Of a stretch of 19,435 bases of DNA, positions 8,407 through 16,090 are shown in pieces. The notes under the pieces were generated by a model. The model saw only the letters and a program-made list of their open reading frames with translations. It had not been told where the DNA came from and searched no databases. The position numbers were made by a program, and so were the translations under genes. The stretch lies in the NCBI GenBank assembly GCA_036524115.1, contig DATDCY010000039.1, positions 1 through 19,435 on the forward strand, written 5' to 3'. How positions within the stretch are numbered: position 1 is the stretch's first letter; each line of letters opens with the position of its first letter. Source of the stretch: a bacterium. Its GTDB lineage: Bacteria; JAUVQV01; DATDCY01.

Positions 8407-9306
8407 TCAACGCCTGATCTTCCCGCGAAGTCGCGTCGCCTCGGCTTCCCCCGGCGGCGCCGCCTTGGACTGCGCGGCCAGGAGGGCGTCCACGATGCGG
8501 CCGTGGTCGGCGACATGGACCAGGTCGGGCGCGGTCCTGGACATCCTCGCGACGACTTCGACCCATTCCCCGCGGGTCCTCGGGCTCGCGAGGATTCCGG
8601 CGGGCTCGTGGCAGGGCAGGCAGTGCTCGTCGAGCACCTCGTATCCGGTCCCCGCGGAGGGCTCCCGCGGCACCCGCGTCGTGATCAGGTAGTGCAGTAT
8701 CTGCCGCGCCTCGTCCGGCCGAATGCGGGGCCACGCGAGCTTGGACATCGCGTCGACCACGTTCTCCCAGGCCTTGGCGGGCCTGGGCAGCAGGATCGCG
8801 TCCAGGACGTGGCAGGTCCTGCAGCGCTCGATGAGCAGCTGCTTGCCGAGCTCCAGATCCGGGGCGCTCGAGAGACCCGCATGGGAGATGTAGGGCGCCC
8901 GCTGTGTCATCCGCACCAGGTAGTGGGCCAGTGCGCTCGCTGCCGCGAGGGATGCGAGGAGGAACACCAGGACGCCGAGCGCGAAGAGGTGCGTGCGAAA
9001 TCCTGGGTACAGGCGCGCCACCGCAACCTTGAACAGGAGGAGGACCAGGAGCGCGAAGGCCGCGGTGTAGTGGATCACGATGCGCGGCGAGTCCTCCTCC
9101 CAGTACGCGTAGAAGCGTCCGAACATGGTCACGATCAGCACGAGGAACGCTGCGACGAATGCCCAACCGAACAGACGGTGCAGGACGAGCTGGCGCGGGC
9201 CTGGCTCACTGTTCGGCCGGCCGAGGCGGTTCATCATGACCACCACGGCCGCCGCGCCGCACAGGAGCATGACACTCGTCAGGATGGCGGAAAGGAGGGG
9301 ACTCAT
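8407..9306 (-). CDS. Membrane cytochrome: four-helix N-terminal domain fused to a diheme cytochrome c domain
   Basis: 299 aa. Four hydrophobic helices lie at about 2-24, 44-65, 76-97 and 106-130. Histidines at 43, 79, 106 and 128 sit at or near the helix ends in a pattern that could hold b-type heme by paired His ligands. The rest is a soluble domain, presumably periplasmic, with two c-type heme sites: CRTCH at 162-166 and CLPCH at 229-233. Candidate axial methionines are M187 (VVDAMSK) and M255 (VVARMSR), in similar local contexts, suggesting two repeated mono-heme folds. It probably carries electrons across or along the inner membrane; partner and direction are unknown. The start at 9306 has no clear ribosome binding site. 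The frame stays open to 9570 but the added 88 residues have no membrane or protein-like pattern, so they are left out. Confidence 0.82.
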   Translation of the reverse strand: MSPLLSAILTSVMLLCGAAAVVVMMNRLGRPNSEPGPRQLVLHRLFGWAFVAAFLVLIVTMFGRFYAYWEEDSPRIVIHYTAAFALLVLLLFKVAVARLYPGFRTHLFALGVLVFLLASLAAASALAHYLVRMTQRAPYISHAGLSSAPDLELGKQLLIERCRTCHVLDAILLPRPAKAWENVVDAMSKLAWPRIRPDEARQILHYLITTRVPREPSAGTGYEVLDEHCLPCHEPAGILASPRTRGEWVEVVARMSRTAPDLVHVADHGRIVDALLAAQSKAAPPGEAEATRLRGKIRR

Positions 9307-9745
9307 GTCGAGGCGCGGATGCACCAAGCGTGCCGCCGGCTGAGTCTCGTGACACTCGAGGCGGGTAATTGCCTGCTGGGAGCACGCGATCTTCGCCGAA
9401 TTCCGCGAGCGATCCGGGGGAAGGTCACTGGCCCGCATGGCTGCCCAACGAGACGATGGGACGAGTTCGCCCGCGCCCACACGTGGCGGGAATGCTGCGG
9501 AATCGATGACTTTCCCCACGGGGCTCCAGGTGAGCCGGTTGTGGATGTCTCGTAATTCAATTCGAAACAACCCTTTGTCCTGCCCGATCCTTCCGCTGCA
9601 ATGTCGCAGCGAATAAAATAGGCAATTCGAAGGATTGGCGCATGCGACTCACCCGACGCGATCGGCGGGCATCGTTGATGCATGTGCACATTTCACTGAA
9701 CGCACTTACCGTCGGCTGTTCAAACGAAGCAGCAAGGAGGCTGGG
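9307..9745. other. Divergent intergenic region, no gene supported
   Basis: About 440 bp between the minus-strand cytochrome gene and the plus-strand radical SAM operon. The half nearest 9550-9700 is lower in GC. It holds a 6-bp hairpin CGCTGC-aatgtc-GCAGCG (9594-9611) directly followed by a TAAAAT -10-like box (9614-9619) without a convincing -35 box, two copies of CAATTCGAA (9558-9566 and 9623-9631), and a 10-bp palindrome ATGTGCACAT (9682-9691). These are plausible regulatory sites for one or both flanking operons, but none matches a regulator that I can name. Open frames in this stretch lack start signals and protein-like composition. Confidence 0.5.
9594..9611. repeat. Inverted repeat in the divergent promoter region
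   Basis: CGCTGC and GCAGCG form a perfect 6-bp stem around a 6-base loop. An A/T-rich tract follows on the plus strand. It may be a regulator binding site; it lacks a T-run and so is a poor terminator for plus-strand transcription. Confidence 0.4.
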
Positions 9746-9775
9746 ATGACAGAGGAATTGCGGAGCGCGGCGTGA
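9746..9775 (+). CDS. Short leader ORF (9 residues) overlapping the radical SAM start
   Basis: An ATG at 9746 follows a near-perfect AAGGAGG and encodes MTEELRSAA before a TGA at 9773-9775. That stop overlaps the GTG start of the radical SAM gene (GTG at 9772-9774). The strong ribosome binding site therefore loads ribosomes on the leader, and the downstream gene with its weaker GGAG (9762-9765) is positioned for translational coupling. The peptide itself has no recognisable regulatory content such as a codon run. It may be real or a by-product of the coupling arrangement. Confidence 0.45.
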   Translation: MTEELRSAA

Positions 9776-11268
9776 AGGCGCTCCTGGTGTACCCCGAGTT
9801 CCCGGACACCTTCTGGAGCTTCAGCTATGCCCTGGCCTTCATTCACCGGAAGGCCAGCAGCCCGCCGCTTGGCCTGTTGACGATGGCGTCGCTGCTGCCC
9901 GAAGCGTGGGAGAAGCGGCTGGTCGACATGAATGTGGAGCGCCTGAAGGACGACGATTTGCGGTGGGCCGACCTCGTCTTCGTGAGCGCGATGGCCGTCC
10001 AGAAGGCGTCGGTGAAGGGAGTGATCGCGCGGTGCCGGGCCGCGGGCGTCAGGATCGTCGCCGGCGGCCCGCTGTTCACGACCGAGCACGAGTCGTTCGC
10101 GGACGTGGACCATCTGGTGCTGGGCGAGGCTGAGGTCACGCTGCCCCGCTTCCTCGAGGACTTGAGCGGCGGCGTTGCCGGTCACTGCTACGCGACCGAT
10201 CAGTGGGCGGACGTGCGCCGGACACCCCTGCCGCTCTGGCGGCTGATCAGGACGAAGCACTATGCCTCGATCAACATCCAGTATTCCCGGGGCTGCCCCT
10301 TCAACTGCGAATTCTGCGACATCACCCTGCTCTGCGGCCACCGGCCCCGCACGAAGGACAGGGACCAGGTCATCCGGGAGCTCGAGAGCGTGTTCGCGTC
10401 CGGATTCAGGGGACAGGTCTTCTTCGTCGACGACAATTTCATCGGGAACAAGAAGAAGCTGAAGGAGGAGATCCTCCCGGCCATCGCCGAGTGGATGAAA
10501 GCGAGAAGGCATCCCTTCCTCTTCAACACCCAGGCCTCGATAGAGCTCTCCGATCACCAGGACCTCATGGACATGATGGTCGAGGCGGGATTCAACATCG
10601 TGTTCATCGGCATCGAGACCCCGCACGAGCAGAGCCTCGCGGAATGCGGCAAGCTCCAGAACAAGAACCGGGACCTCCTCGCCAGCGTCAGGAGGATCCA
10701 GCGGTCCGGCCTCGAGGTGCAGGGCGGTTTCATCGTCGGTTTCGACAGCGACCCTCCCACGATCTTCGATTCCCAGGTCAGGTTCATCCAGGCCAGCGGG
10801 GTCGCGACGGCCATGGTCGGGCTGCTCACCGCGCTCCCGCGCACCCAGCTCTACGAGCGGCTCAAGAGGGAACGGCGGCTGCTGCAGGAGACGTCGGGGA
10901 ACAACACCGATTTCTCCATCAATTTTCTCCCCCGCATGGACTACGACCGCCTGATCAGCGGCTACAAGATGGTCCTCGGCACGCTGTACTCGCCGGGGCA
11001 CTACTACGAAAGGGTCAGGACGTTCCTCAGGGAGTACACCCCGCCGCGACGACGGGCCTTTCGCTTCCGGGCGGACTACGCCGGCGCGTTCTTCAGGTCG
11101 ATTGTCGTGCTGGGGATCGTGGGGAAGGAGCGCTTCCACTACTGGAGGCTGCTGCTCTGGACGGCGGCCAGCCGCCCCCGCCTCCTCACCCAGGCCGTGA
11201 CCCTGGCGATCTACGGGTTTCACTTCCGGAAGGTCTTCGAGAAACAACTCTTGAACCAGCACAATTGA
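9772..11268 (+). CDS. B12-binding-domain radical SAM protein (DUF4070 type)
   Basis: 498 aa from a GTG start. Residues about 1-135 form a cobalamin-binding-like Rossmann domain (MKALLVYPEFPDTFW, SPPLGLLTMASLLP, IVAGGPLFT, LGEAE). The radical SAM core follows with the [4Fe-4S] cysteines C175, C179 and C182 in RGCPFNCEFCDI and a barrel strand FFVDDNF near 217-223. The C-terminal third (about 300-498) resembles the DUF4070 domain found in this subfamily. Related enzymes include methylases and ring-forming enzymes of lipid and natural-product pathways, hopanoid methylases among them, but substrate cannot be told here. The B12 domain lacks an obvious DxHxxG motif, as in many relatives, so base-off cobalamin binding is not assured. 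The gene ends in a TGA overlapped by the next gene's TTG start. Confidence 0.88.
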   Translation: MKALLVYPEFPDTFWSFSYALAFIHRKASSPPLGLLTMASLLPEAWEKRLVDMNVERLKDDDLRWADLVFVSAMAVQKASVKGVIARCRAAGVRIVAGGPLFTTEHESFADVDHLVLGEAEVTLPRFLEDLSGGVAGHCYATDQWADVRRTPLPLWRLIRTKHYASINIQYSRGCPFNCEFCDITLLCGHRPRTKDRDQVIRELESVFASGFRGQVFFVDDNFIGNKKKLKEEILPAIAEWMKARRHPFLFNTQASIELSDHQDLMDMMVEAGFNIVFIGIETPHEQSLAECGKLQNKNRDLLASVRRIQRSGLEVQGGFIVGFDSDPPTIFDSQVRFIQASGVATAMVGLLTALPRTQLYERLKRERRLLQETSGNNTDFSINFLPRMDYDRLISGYKMVLGTLYSPGHYYERVRTFLREYTPPRRRAFRFRADYAGAFFRSIVVLGIVGKERFHYWRLLLWTAASRPRLLTQAVTLAIYGFHFRKVFEKQLLNQHN

Positions 11269-12767
11269 AGCGGGGCGCCACCAGGCTCGAGGTCTCCATC
11301 GGCGCCGTCCTGGTGGCATGGACCGCCATCGCCGCCGGGTCGTGGCTCTGGAATTGCGCTCAGGTGCGGGGGAACACCCTCGAGGAAGCCCGCATCCAGG
11401 CCCGTGTGGTCTATGAAAAGGACATCATCTACCGGCACTGGAACACCATGCACGGCGGAGTCTACGTGGCGGTGACCCCCGAGAACCAGCCGAACCTCTT
11501 CCTCGGGGACAACCCCGACCGCGACGTGACCACCACCACCGGAAAGCGGCTCACGCTGATGAACCCCTCCTTCATGACGCGCCAGGCCAACGAGGTGGCC
11601 CGTGAGACCATGGGGGTCCGCGGGCACATCACCAGCCTGAACCCCATCCGTCCGGCCAACGCCCCCGACCCCTGGGAGCGGAAGGCGCTGCAGTCGTTCG
11701 ACAGGGGCGCCAAGGAAGCCCATTCGGTGGAACTGCTCGACGGCGTTGAGTACATGCGGTTCATGCAGCCGATGCTCACCGAGCCGGAGTGCCTCCAATG
11801 CCACGGCAGGCAGGGGTATCGCGTCGGGCAGATCCGCGGCGGCATCAGCGTGGCTATCCCTATGGCGCCGTTGCGGGCCATCGAGCGCCGGGACATCGTG
11901 CGGCTCGGCATGGCCCACGGGCTCCTGTGGCTGGTGGGCATGCTGGTAACCCTCCTGGGCGGTCGCAACCTGGTGCTCAGCGAGCGCCGGCGGCGCCGGG
12001 CAGCGGAGCAGGTCGAGCGGTACGCCGAGGAGCTCCAGGAGGCCAACGGACTCAAGGAGCTGTTCATCGACATCATGCGCCACGACTTCCTGAATCCGGC
12101 GACGGCCGTCCAGAGCTCCAGCATGTATCTCCAGGAAGGGGCCAGCGATCCCAGGACGAAGAAGCTGGCGTCGCACATCACCCGGGCCAACGCCAAGCTG
12201 ATCGAGATGATCCAGGATGCCTCGATTCTCTCGCGGCTCTCGGAGGCGGACGGCCTGGAGTGCGCCCCGCGGGACCTGAACCGCCTGATTCGCGAGGCGC
12301 TCCAGGATGTCGCAAGCCCGCTCGCGATCGACTACCCTCCGGCCGGCGAGTACCCGGTCAGCGCCAACCCGATACTCGGCAACGTCTTCGTCAACCTGCT
12401 GACCAATGCCGGCAAGTACGCCCCCGGAGGCGGCCGCGTCGAGATCGGCATCCGGGACGCAGGGACCGATTGGGTGGCCACGGTGAAGGACTTCGGCCCC
12501 GGCATCACGGACGAGAACAAGCCGAAGGTCTTCACCCGCTTCGAGCGCCTCAAGAAGGAGGGCGTGCAGGGGACGGGCCTCGGGTTGGCCATCGCCAAGC
12601 GCATCGTGGATCTGCACCAGGGCCGGATCTGGGTCGAGGACAACCCGGCGGGCGGCGCCGTCTTCTGCGTCGGTCTCCCCAAGGCCGCCGCAGCGGCTGC
12701 CGGGACTGCGGAACCGACGCACCCCGCCGCCGCGGGGGCCGGCGCTAGCTCTTCCTGTTCCCGGTGA
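11265..12767 (+). CDS. Sensor histidine kinase with periplasmic Tll0287-like (DUF3365) heme-c domain
   Basis: 500 aa. The likely start is TTG 11265, which overlaps the upstream stop (TTGA), so translation is probably coupled; an earlier in-frame ATG belongs to an out-of-frame shadow of the radical SAM gene. A first membrane helix (about 11-28) and a second (about 212-232) bracket a periplasmic DUF3365 domain ending in ECLQCH (CxxCH at 176-180), a covalent heme-c site. The cytoplasmic part is a short coiled linker, then HisKA with H273 in MRHDFLNP and a HATPase domain: N-box around N377/N381, DFGPGI (409-414), FTRFER and GTGLGLA (436-442). It has no PAS or receiver domain, so it must act on a separate response regulator, which is not encoded next to it. 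Sensing of redox state or a gaseous ligand through heme is inference from the family. Confidence 0.87.
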   Translation: MKRGATRLEVSIGAVLVAWTAIAAGSWLWNCAQVRGNTLEEARIQARVVYEKDIIYRHWNTMHGGVYVAVTPENQPNLFLGDNPDRDVTTTTGKRLTLMNPSFMTRQANEVARETMGVRGHITSLNPIRPANAPDPWERKALQSFDRGAKEAHSVELLDGVEYMRFMQPMLTEPECLQCHGRQGYRVGQIRGGISVAIPMAPLRAIERRDIVRLGMAHGLLWLVGMLVTLLGGRNLVLSERRRRRAAEQVERYAEELQEANGLKELFIDIMRHDFLNPATAVQSSSMYLQEGASDPRTKKLASHITRANAKLIEMIQDASILSRLSEADGLECAPRDLNRLIREALQDVASPLAIDYPPAGEYPVSANPILGNVFVNLLTNAGKYAPGGGRVEIGIRDAGTDWVATVKDFGPGITDENKPKVFTRFERLKKEGVQGTGLGLAIAKRIVDLHQGRIWVEDNPAGGAVFCVGLPKAAAAAAGTAEPTHPAAAGAGASSSCSR

Positions 12768-12966
12768 GCAGGAGCCCGGCGCCGGCCGCGATCGCGACCA
12801 CCCCCGCCCAGACCGGGACGTTGACCCTCTCCCTGTCCTTCACCGAGAACTCGATCGGGCCGAGCTTGGTCGTGTGGGTGTCCTTCGTGTAGGTGAAACC
12901 GCCGTACGCCAGCGCCAGGACGCCGGCCACGATCAGCACGAGTGCAAGGGCCCTCAATCCGCTCAT
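12745..12966 (-). CDS. Small two-helix membrane protein, function unknown
   Basis: 73 aa beginning MSGLRALALVLIVAG. Hydrophobic helices at about 4-23 and 53-70 flank a polar segment with the motifs YTKDTHTTKLGP and SVKDRERVNVPVWAG. A strong AAGGAGG lies 7 bases before the ATG at 12966, so the short frame is real although a longer frame is open upstream. It starts 11 bp after the stop of the hybrid kinase, pointing to the same operon. Its 3' end overlaps the convergent sensor kinase gene by 23 bp. I recognise the general look of a small conserved inner-membrane protein seen in several proteobacteria but no function. Confidence 0.8.
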   Translation of the reverse strand: MSGLRALALVLIVAGVLALAYGGFTYTKDTHTTKLGPIEFSVKDRERVNVPVWAGVVAIAAGAGLLLTGNRKS

Positions 12967-12977
12967 GTTGTTCCTCC

Positions 12978-14672
12978 TTACCTTGCCTGCGTTGTCGGCG
13001 TCGCTGCCGCGGCCCCCCGCGCGCGGCGGATCGCCTCCGAGAGATCCTCCTGTCGATACGGCTTGCGCAAGAAGGCCTGTGGCAATTCGGGGTGGTGACC
13101 GGACATCGCCTGGGACCTGTCGTAGCCGCTGCACAGGATCACCGGGATGCCGGGAACGATCCTGCGCAGGGCCGCCAGGGTCTCCCAGCCGTCCATGCCC
13201 GGCATGGACAGATCGCACAGAACCAGGCCGATCCTCGCCGCGTTGCAGCCGAGTTCTGCGACCGCCTCGGACCCGCCGGACACAGCGAGCACGGAGAAGC
13301 CGAGGCCCCTGAGCATCGCCGAGGTCACACTGCGCACGAGATCGTCGTCCTCGACCACCAGCACGGTGCCCCCCGGCCGAACCTCTGCGCCTCCCTTCGG
13401 CGACGACCGTGCCGCTTCGCCGAGGAACAGCGGCAGGAAGACCCGGAACGTGCTCCCCCGGCCCGGTTCGCTTCGTACCGAAACAGCCCCCCGGTGGCCC
13501 CGCACGATCCCGAGGACCACGGAGAGGCCCAGGCCGCGGCCGGTGTCCTTTTCGGAGAAGAAGGGGTCGAAGACCCGCTCCAGATCCTTGTCCGCCATGC
13601 CCCGGCCGGTATCCGCCACCTCGATGCAGGCGTAGGACGCGTCCTGCGGCTCCCAGTCCACGGGATAGCGATGCACCTCGGGAATGTCGGCCGGGGCGAC
13701 GGTCGTCACGGACAGGCGGACGGCTCCCGTGCGCGTGCCAACCGCCTCCCCGGCATTGGTGACCAGGTTGATGAGAAGCTGGGGCATCTGTTCCTCGGAG
13801 GCGCTGACGGTCGGTCCCGAAGCGGGCAGATCGGTCTCCAGGGGCACCCCGGTGGGCAAGGCTGCCCGGAGCAGGGGCAGCAGCCGGTGGCAGGCCTGGG
13901 ACAGATCAAGCGGCATGAGCTGGCCCGTCGTTCGCCCGGTGAACGTCCGCATCAGGCTGCTCATCTCCGACGCCTCGATGGCCGCCCGCATGGCGATCCC
14001 CAGGGAGTGCATCGACCCGACGCCGCGGGACTGCTCGTCCAGGGCCAGCTCCAGGCTGCCGATCACCGCGTGGAGCTTGTTGTTGAAGTGGTGCGCGACG
14101 GCCCCGGCCATCCGACCCAGGCTCTCGGCCTTCTGCAGGTGCCGCAGGCGGGTATCGGCCAGCGCGAGCGACGCCTCCACCCGCTTGCGCTCGCTGATGT
14201 CGTTGAGCGTGATCCGGCACTCGCCCTTCTGCGGCAGGGCCGCCTGCACGTGCGCCCAGCACAGCGAGCCGTCGGCCCGCGTCATCCTCGTGTCCCAGGA
14301 ATGCCGCGTTCCCTCCTCGTCGAGCTGCGCGCCCTGGAGAGGGCAGGCGTCGCGGTCGTCGGGGTGCAACAAGCCGAGGAACGGACGCTTGACCAGGGCG
14401 CCGCGCGCCACACCGAGCATCGCGGCTGCGGTGAGATTGGCCTCGATGATCAGACCCTGCGGGTTCAGCGTGACGTAGCCGACCGGCGCCTGGTCGTAGA
14501 GGTCGAAGTACCTGGCGCGGGAGGCTTCGAGCTCCTCCTGCGCCCGGCGCAGCTCCTCGTTCTGCATCTCCAGCTCGACCTGGTGTACCTGCAGTTCGTG
14601 GACCAGCCGCAGTGCCTCCTCCGGCGACGGGGCGTCCCGGGCACTTCGCCGGACCCTGTCTTCACCCTGCAC
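12978..14672 (-). CDS. PAS hybrid histidine kinase with C-terminal receiver
   Basis: 564 aa, cytoplasmic, no membrane segment. Order: coiled coil (about 17-55, HELQVHQVELEMQNEELRRA), PAS domain (about 56-165), HisKA-like helix pair with the AHHFNN motif (H194 as likely phosphate acceptor), HATPase (N302/N306, ADTGRG, GRGLGL) and a receiver from about 434 with acidic pocket EDDD, phosphoacceptor D487 in LVLCDLSMPGMDG and K537. The usual acidic residue after the acceptor His is replaced by His195. The GTG start at 14672 has AAGGAG ten bases upstream and lies inside the end of the preceding 70-aa gene (11-base overlap). The kinase may phosphorylate its own receiver and pass phosphate on; no histidine phosphotransfer protein or output regulator is visible beside it. 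Confidence 0.9.
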   Translation of the reverse strand: MQGEDRVRRSARDAPSPEEALRLVHELQVHQVELEMQNEELRRAQEELEASRARYFDLYDQAPVGYVTLNPQGLIIEANLTAAAMLGVARGALVKRPFLGLLHPDDRDACPLQGAQLDEEGTRHSWDTRMTRADGSLCWAHVQAALPQKGECRITLNDISERKRVEASLALADTRLRHLQKAESLGRMAGAVAHHFNNKLHAVIGSLELALDEQSRGVGSMHSLGIAMRAAIEASEMSSLMRTFTGRTTGQLMPLDLSQACHRLLPLLRAALPTGVPLETDLPASGPTVSASEEQMPQLLINLVTNAGEAVGTRTGAVRLSVTTVAPADIPEVHRYPVDWEPQDASYACIEVADTGRGMADKDLERVFDPFFSEKDTGRGLGLSVVLGIVRGHRGAVSVRSEPGRGSTFRVFLPLFLGEAARSSPKGGAEVRPGGTVLVVEDDDLVRSVTSAMLRGLGFSVLAVSGGSEAVAELGCNAARIGLVLCDLSMPGMDGWETLAALRRIVPGIPVILCSGYDRSQAMSGHHPELPQAFLRKPYRQEDLSEAIRRARGAAAATPTTQAR

Positions 14673-14874
14673 CGACGTGATTCTCCTTCATGCGGTGGAC
14701 TTCCTGCTCGCGTGTCGCGGCGTCCCGGAGTCGGTAGGCGCACTCGCGGAGCAACCCGTTGAGGAGGAGGCATCCGTCGTCGTTGCTCGACATGAATCCC
14801 TGCTCGGAGATGGTGATCATCCGATCCGCCATCTCGAGGATCGACCGGATCTGCAAGTCGGCTTCGTCTTTCAT
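14662..14874 (-). CDS. 70-aa protein of unknown function, coupled to the hybrid kinase
   Basis: 70 aa beginning MKDEADLQIRSILEMADRM, predicted mostly helical and soluble, with a mid-region NDDGCLLLNGLLRECAYRL. No catalytic motif or membrane helix is seen. Its stop overlaps the GTG start of the hybrid kinase by 11 bases, so the two are probably translated together. The ATG at 14874 has only a weak GAGAG upstream; an in-frame ATG at 14910 would add 12 residues, but a candidate sigma-54 promoter lies over that codon, which favours the shorter form. I do not recognise the family; a small partner or regulator of the kinase is a guess from context. Confidence 0.65.
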   Translation of the reverse strand: MKDEADLQIRSILEMADRMITISEQGFMSSNDDGCLLLNGLLRECAYRLRDAATREQEVHRMKENHVGAG

Positions 14875-14898
14875 TGGCAGCTCTCGAAGATGTGGTGA

Positions 14899-14914
14899 TG
14901 CATCAAACATGCCG
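14899..14914 (-). promoter_or_regulatory. Candidate sigma-54 (-24/-12) promoter before the 70-aa gene
   Basis: Read on the minus strand the site is CGGCATGTTTGATGCA: GG and GC separated by exactly 10 bases, with GGCA in the -24 box and TGCA in the -12 box (consensus TGGCAC and TTGCA). Transcription would start about 25 bases before... the ATG region at 14874, leaving a short leader. A sigma-54 activator is encoded 1.2 kb upstream. The match is imperfect and such motifs occur by chance. Confidence 0.35.
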
Positions 14915-15065
14915 ACGGCTGGCCAGCGCCTGGTCAAATCACGCAACTGTCTGGAATGTCTCGCAAAACACGACGATATCCGGTCCGATCCCCGCGCGAC
15001 CTCCGGGACGGCACACGATTTCGAGACATCCTGTGAAACGCAATTCCTGTCCGCCGGACCGCCGG

Positions 15066-16076
15066 CTAGAATCGCCAGCTCGTCCCCAGCGAGTACATCA
15101 GCGCATCCGTGCCGACGCCGGCGGCGTCCTGATAGACCCACCGGCCATCGGACGTGGTCACCGTCATGTCGCCCGTGAGGCGGGAGATCGACTGATACTC
15201 CCCGCGGAAGGTGACAGCCCAGCGCTGCGTGACGGCGTACGTCGTCGTCAACCCGAGCCCGACGTAGAATCCCCCGCTGAAGTCGCCTGCGAAGGTCATG
15301 TCGCGCAGGTCGTGATAATCGGTGCTGGACGCCCGGATCGCGGGGCTCAGGAGCAGGTGCGTGTCCACCAGAAAGCTCCGGGTCGACCAGTTTCCGCCGA
15401 TCCCCAGGTAGGGCACGGCGTACGTCTGCTTGTACTCGATGACCTGCCTGTCGGGCTCAAAGGCGCCGACGTTGTCCCGGAATCCGGAAGAGGAGTAGAC
15501 GTACGTCCCGCCCCGCGCCGACCAGTCCCAGGCATCGCGCTTGAAGCCGAGAATGCCGCGCAGCGAAAATGGCGCGGCCCTCAGCGCCAGGACGTTCACG
15601 TTCAGGTCGAGCATCGTGCCCCCGTCGAGACTGGTGTCCGGGTGACGCGACTCGTCGGTCCAATTGGCGTCGCCCGGAACGAGGCCGGCGGTGACCGAAT
15701 CGCGGTAGATCCAGTCGCGATCGACCATCAGGCCGTGGCCCCCCGCGAGCGCCGACCAATAGCCGACGTTCACGCGGTACCGGCCGCCGATGCCGGCGGA
15801 AGCCATCAGCCCGGTGATGGTGACACTCCGGTAATCCCACTTCAGCTCACTGAGCAGGAACTCCCTGCCGAGCGGATGGCTGAAGATCTTCTCGGAGCAG
15901 GTGCCCGCCACCTGCCCGACGGAAGCGCCGATCGAGAAGAAGGTCCCGCCCCCTCCCGCCTGGAAGGACCAGGGATCGGCCGCGCCCGTGGCGTGCATTG
16001 CCAGCGAGGGCTCGGCGGCGGCGAGCATCGAGGCGACTGCGACGAGCGACAGTCGAGACCGGAGTGATCGGCGCAT
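15066..16076 (-). CDS. Omptin-family outer-membrane aspartyl protease
   Basis: 336 aa. A signal peptide covers residues 1-26 and the protein ends in WRF, the aromatic C-terminal signal of outer-membrane barrels. Alternating strands through the length fit a ten-stranded barrel. It matches OmpT/Pla in the diagnostic stretches: MVDRDW (Asp pair D119/D121), WTDESRHPDT (139-148), ARGGTYVYSS, GFRDNVGAF and YKQTYAVPYLGIGG. The second catalytic pair is D253 and H255 in STDYHD. All four catalytic residues known from OmpT are therefore present. Characterised omptins cleave peptides at dibasic sites on the cell surface and need LPS; the DESRHP loop is part of that conserved surface. The gene starts 14 bp after the sigma-54 activator, with a weak GGCGGA site. 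About 190 bp without a gene separate it from the next minus-strand operon. Confidence 0.93.
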   Translation of the reverse strand: MRRSLRSRLSLVAVASMLAAAEPSLAMHATGAADPWSFQAGGGGTFFSIGASVGQVAGTCSEKIFSHPLGREFLLSELKWDYRSVTITGLMASAGIGGRYRVNVGYWSALAGGHGLMVDRDWIYRDSVTAGLVPGDANWTDESRHPDTSLDGGTMLDLNVNVLALRAAPFSLRGILGFKRDAWDWSARGGTYVYSSSGFRDNVGAFEPDRQVIEYKQTYAVPYLGIGGNWSTRSFLVDTHLLLSPAIRASSTDYHDLRDMTFAGDFSGGFYVGLGLTTTYAVTQRWAVTFRGEYQSISRLTGDMTVTTSDGRWVYQDAAGVGTDALMYSLGTSWRF

Positions 16077-16090
16077 CGGATTCCGCCCGG

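Noticed and set aside
9307-9570. 88-residue N-terminal extension of the cytochrome
   Set aside because: The extension has no signal, membrane or conserved pattern; the helix starting at MSPLLSAILTS gives a natural N-terminus.
9307-9745. Cobalamin riboswitch before the B12-binding radical SAM gene
   Set aside because: A GTCACTGG near 9425 resembles part of one, but the conserved B12-box and surrounding elements were not found.
10203-11264. Upstream extension of the sensor kinase frame to 10203
   Set aside because: It lies out of frame inside the radical SAM gene and is Gln/Arg/Pro/His-rich; the coupled TTG at 11265 fits the membrane helix.
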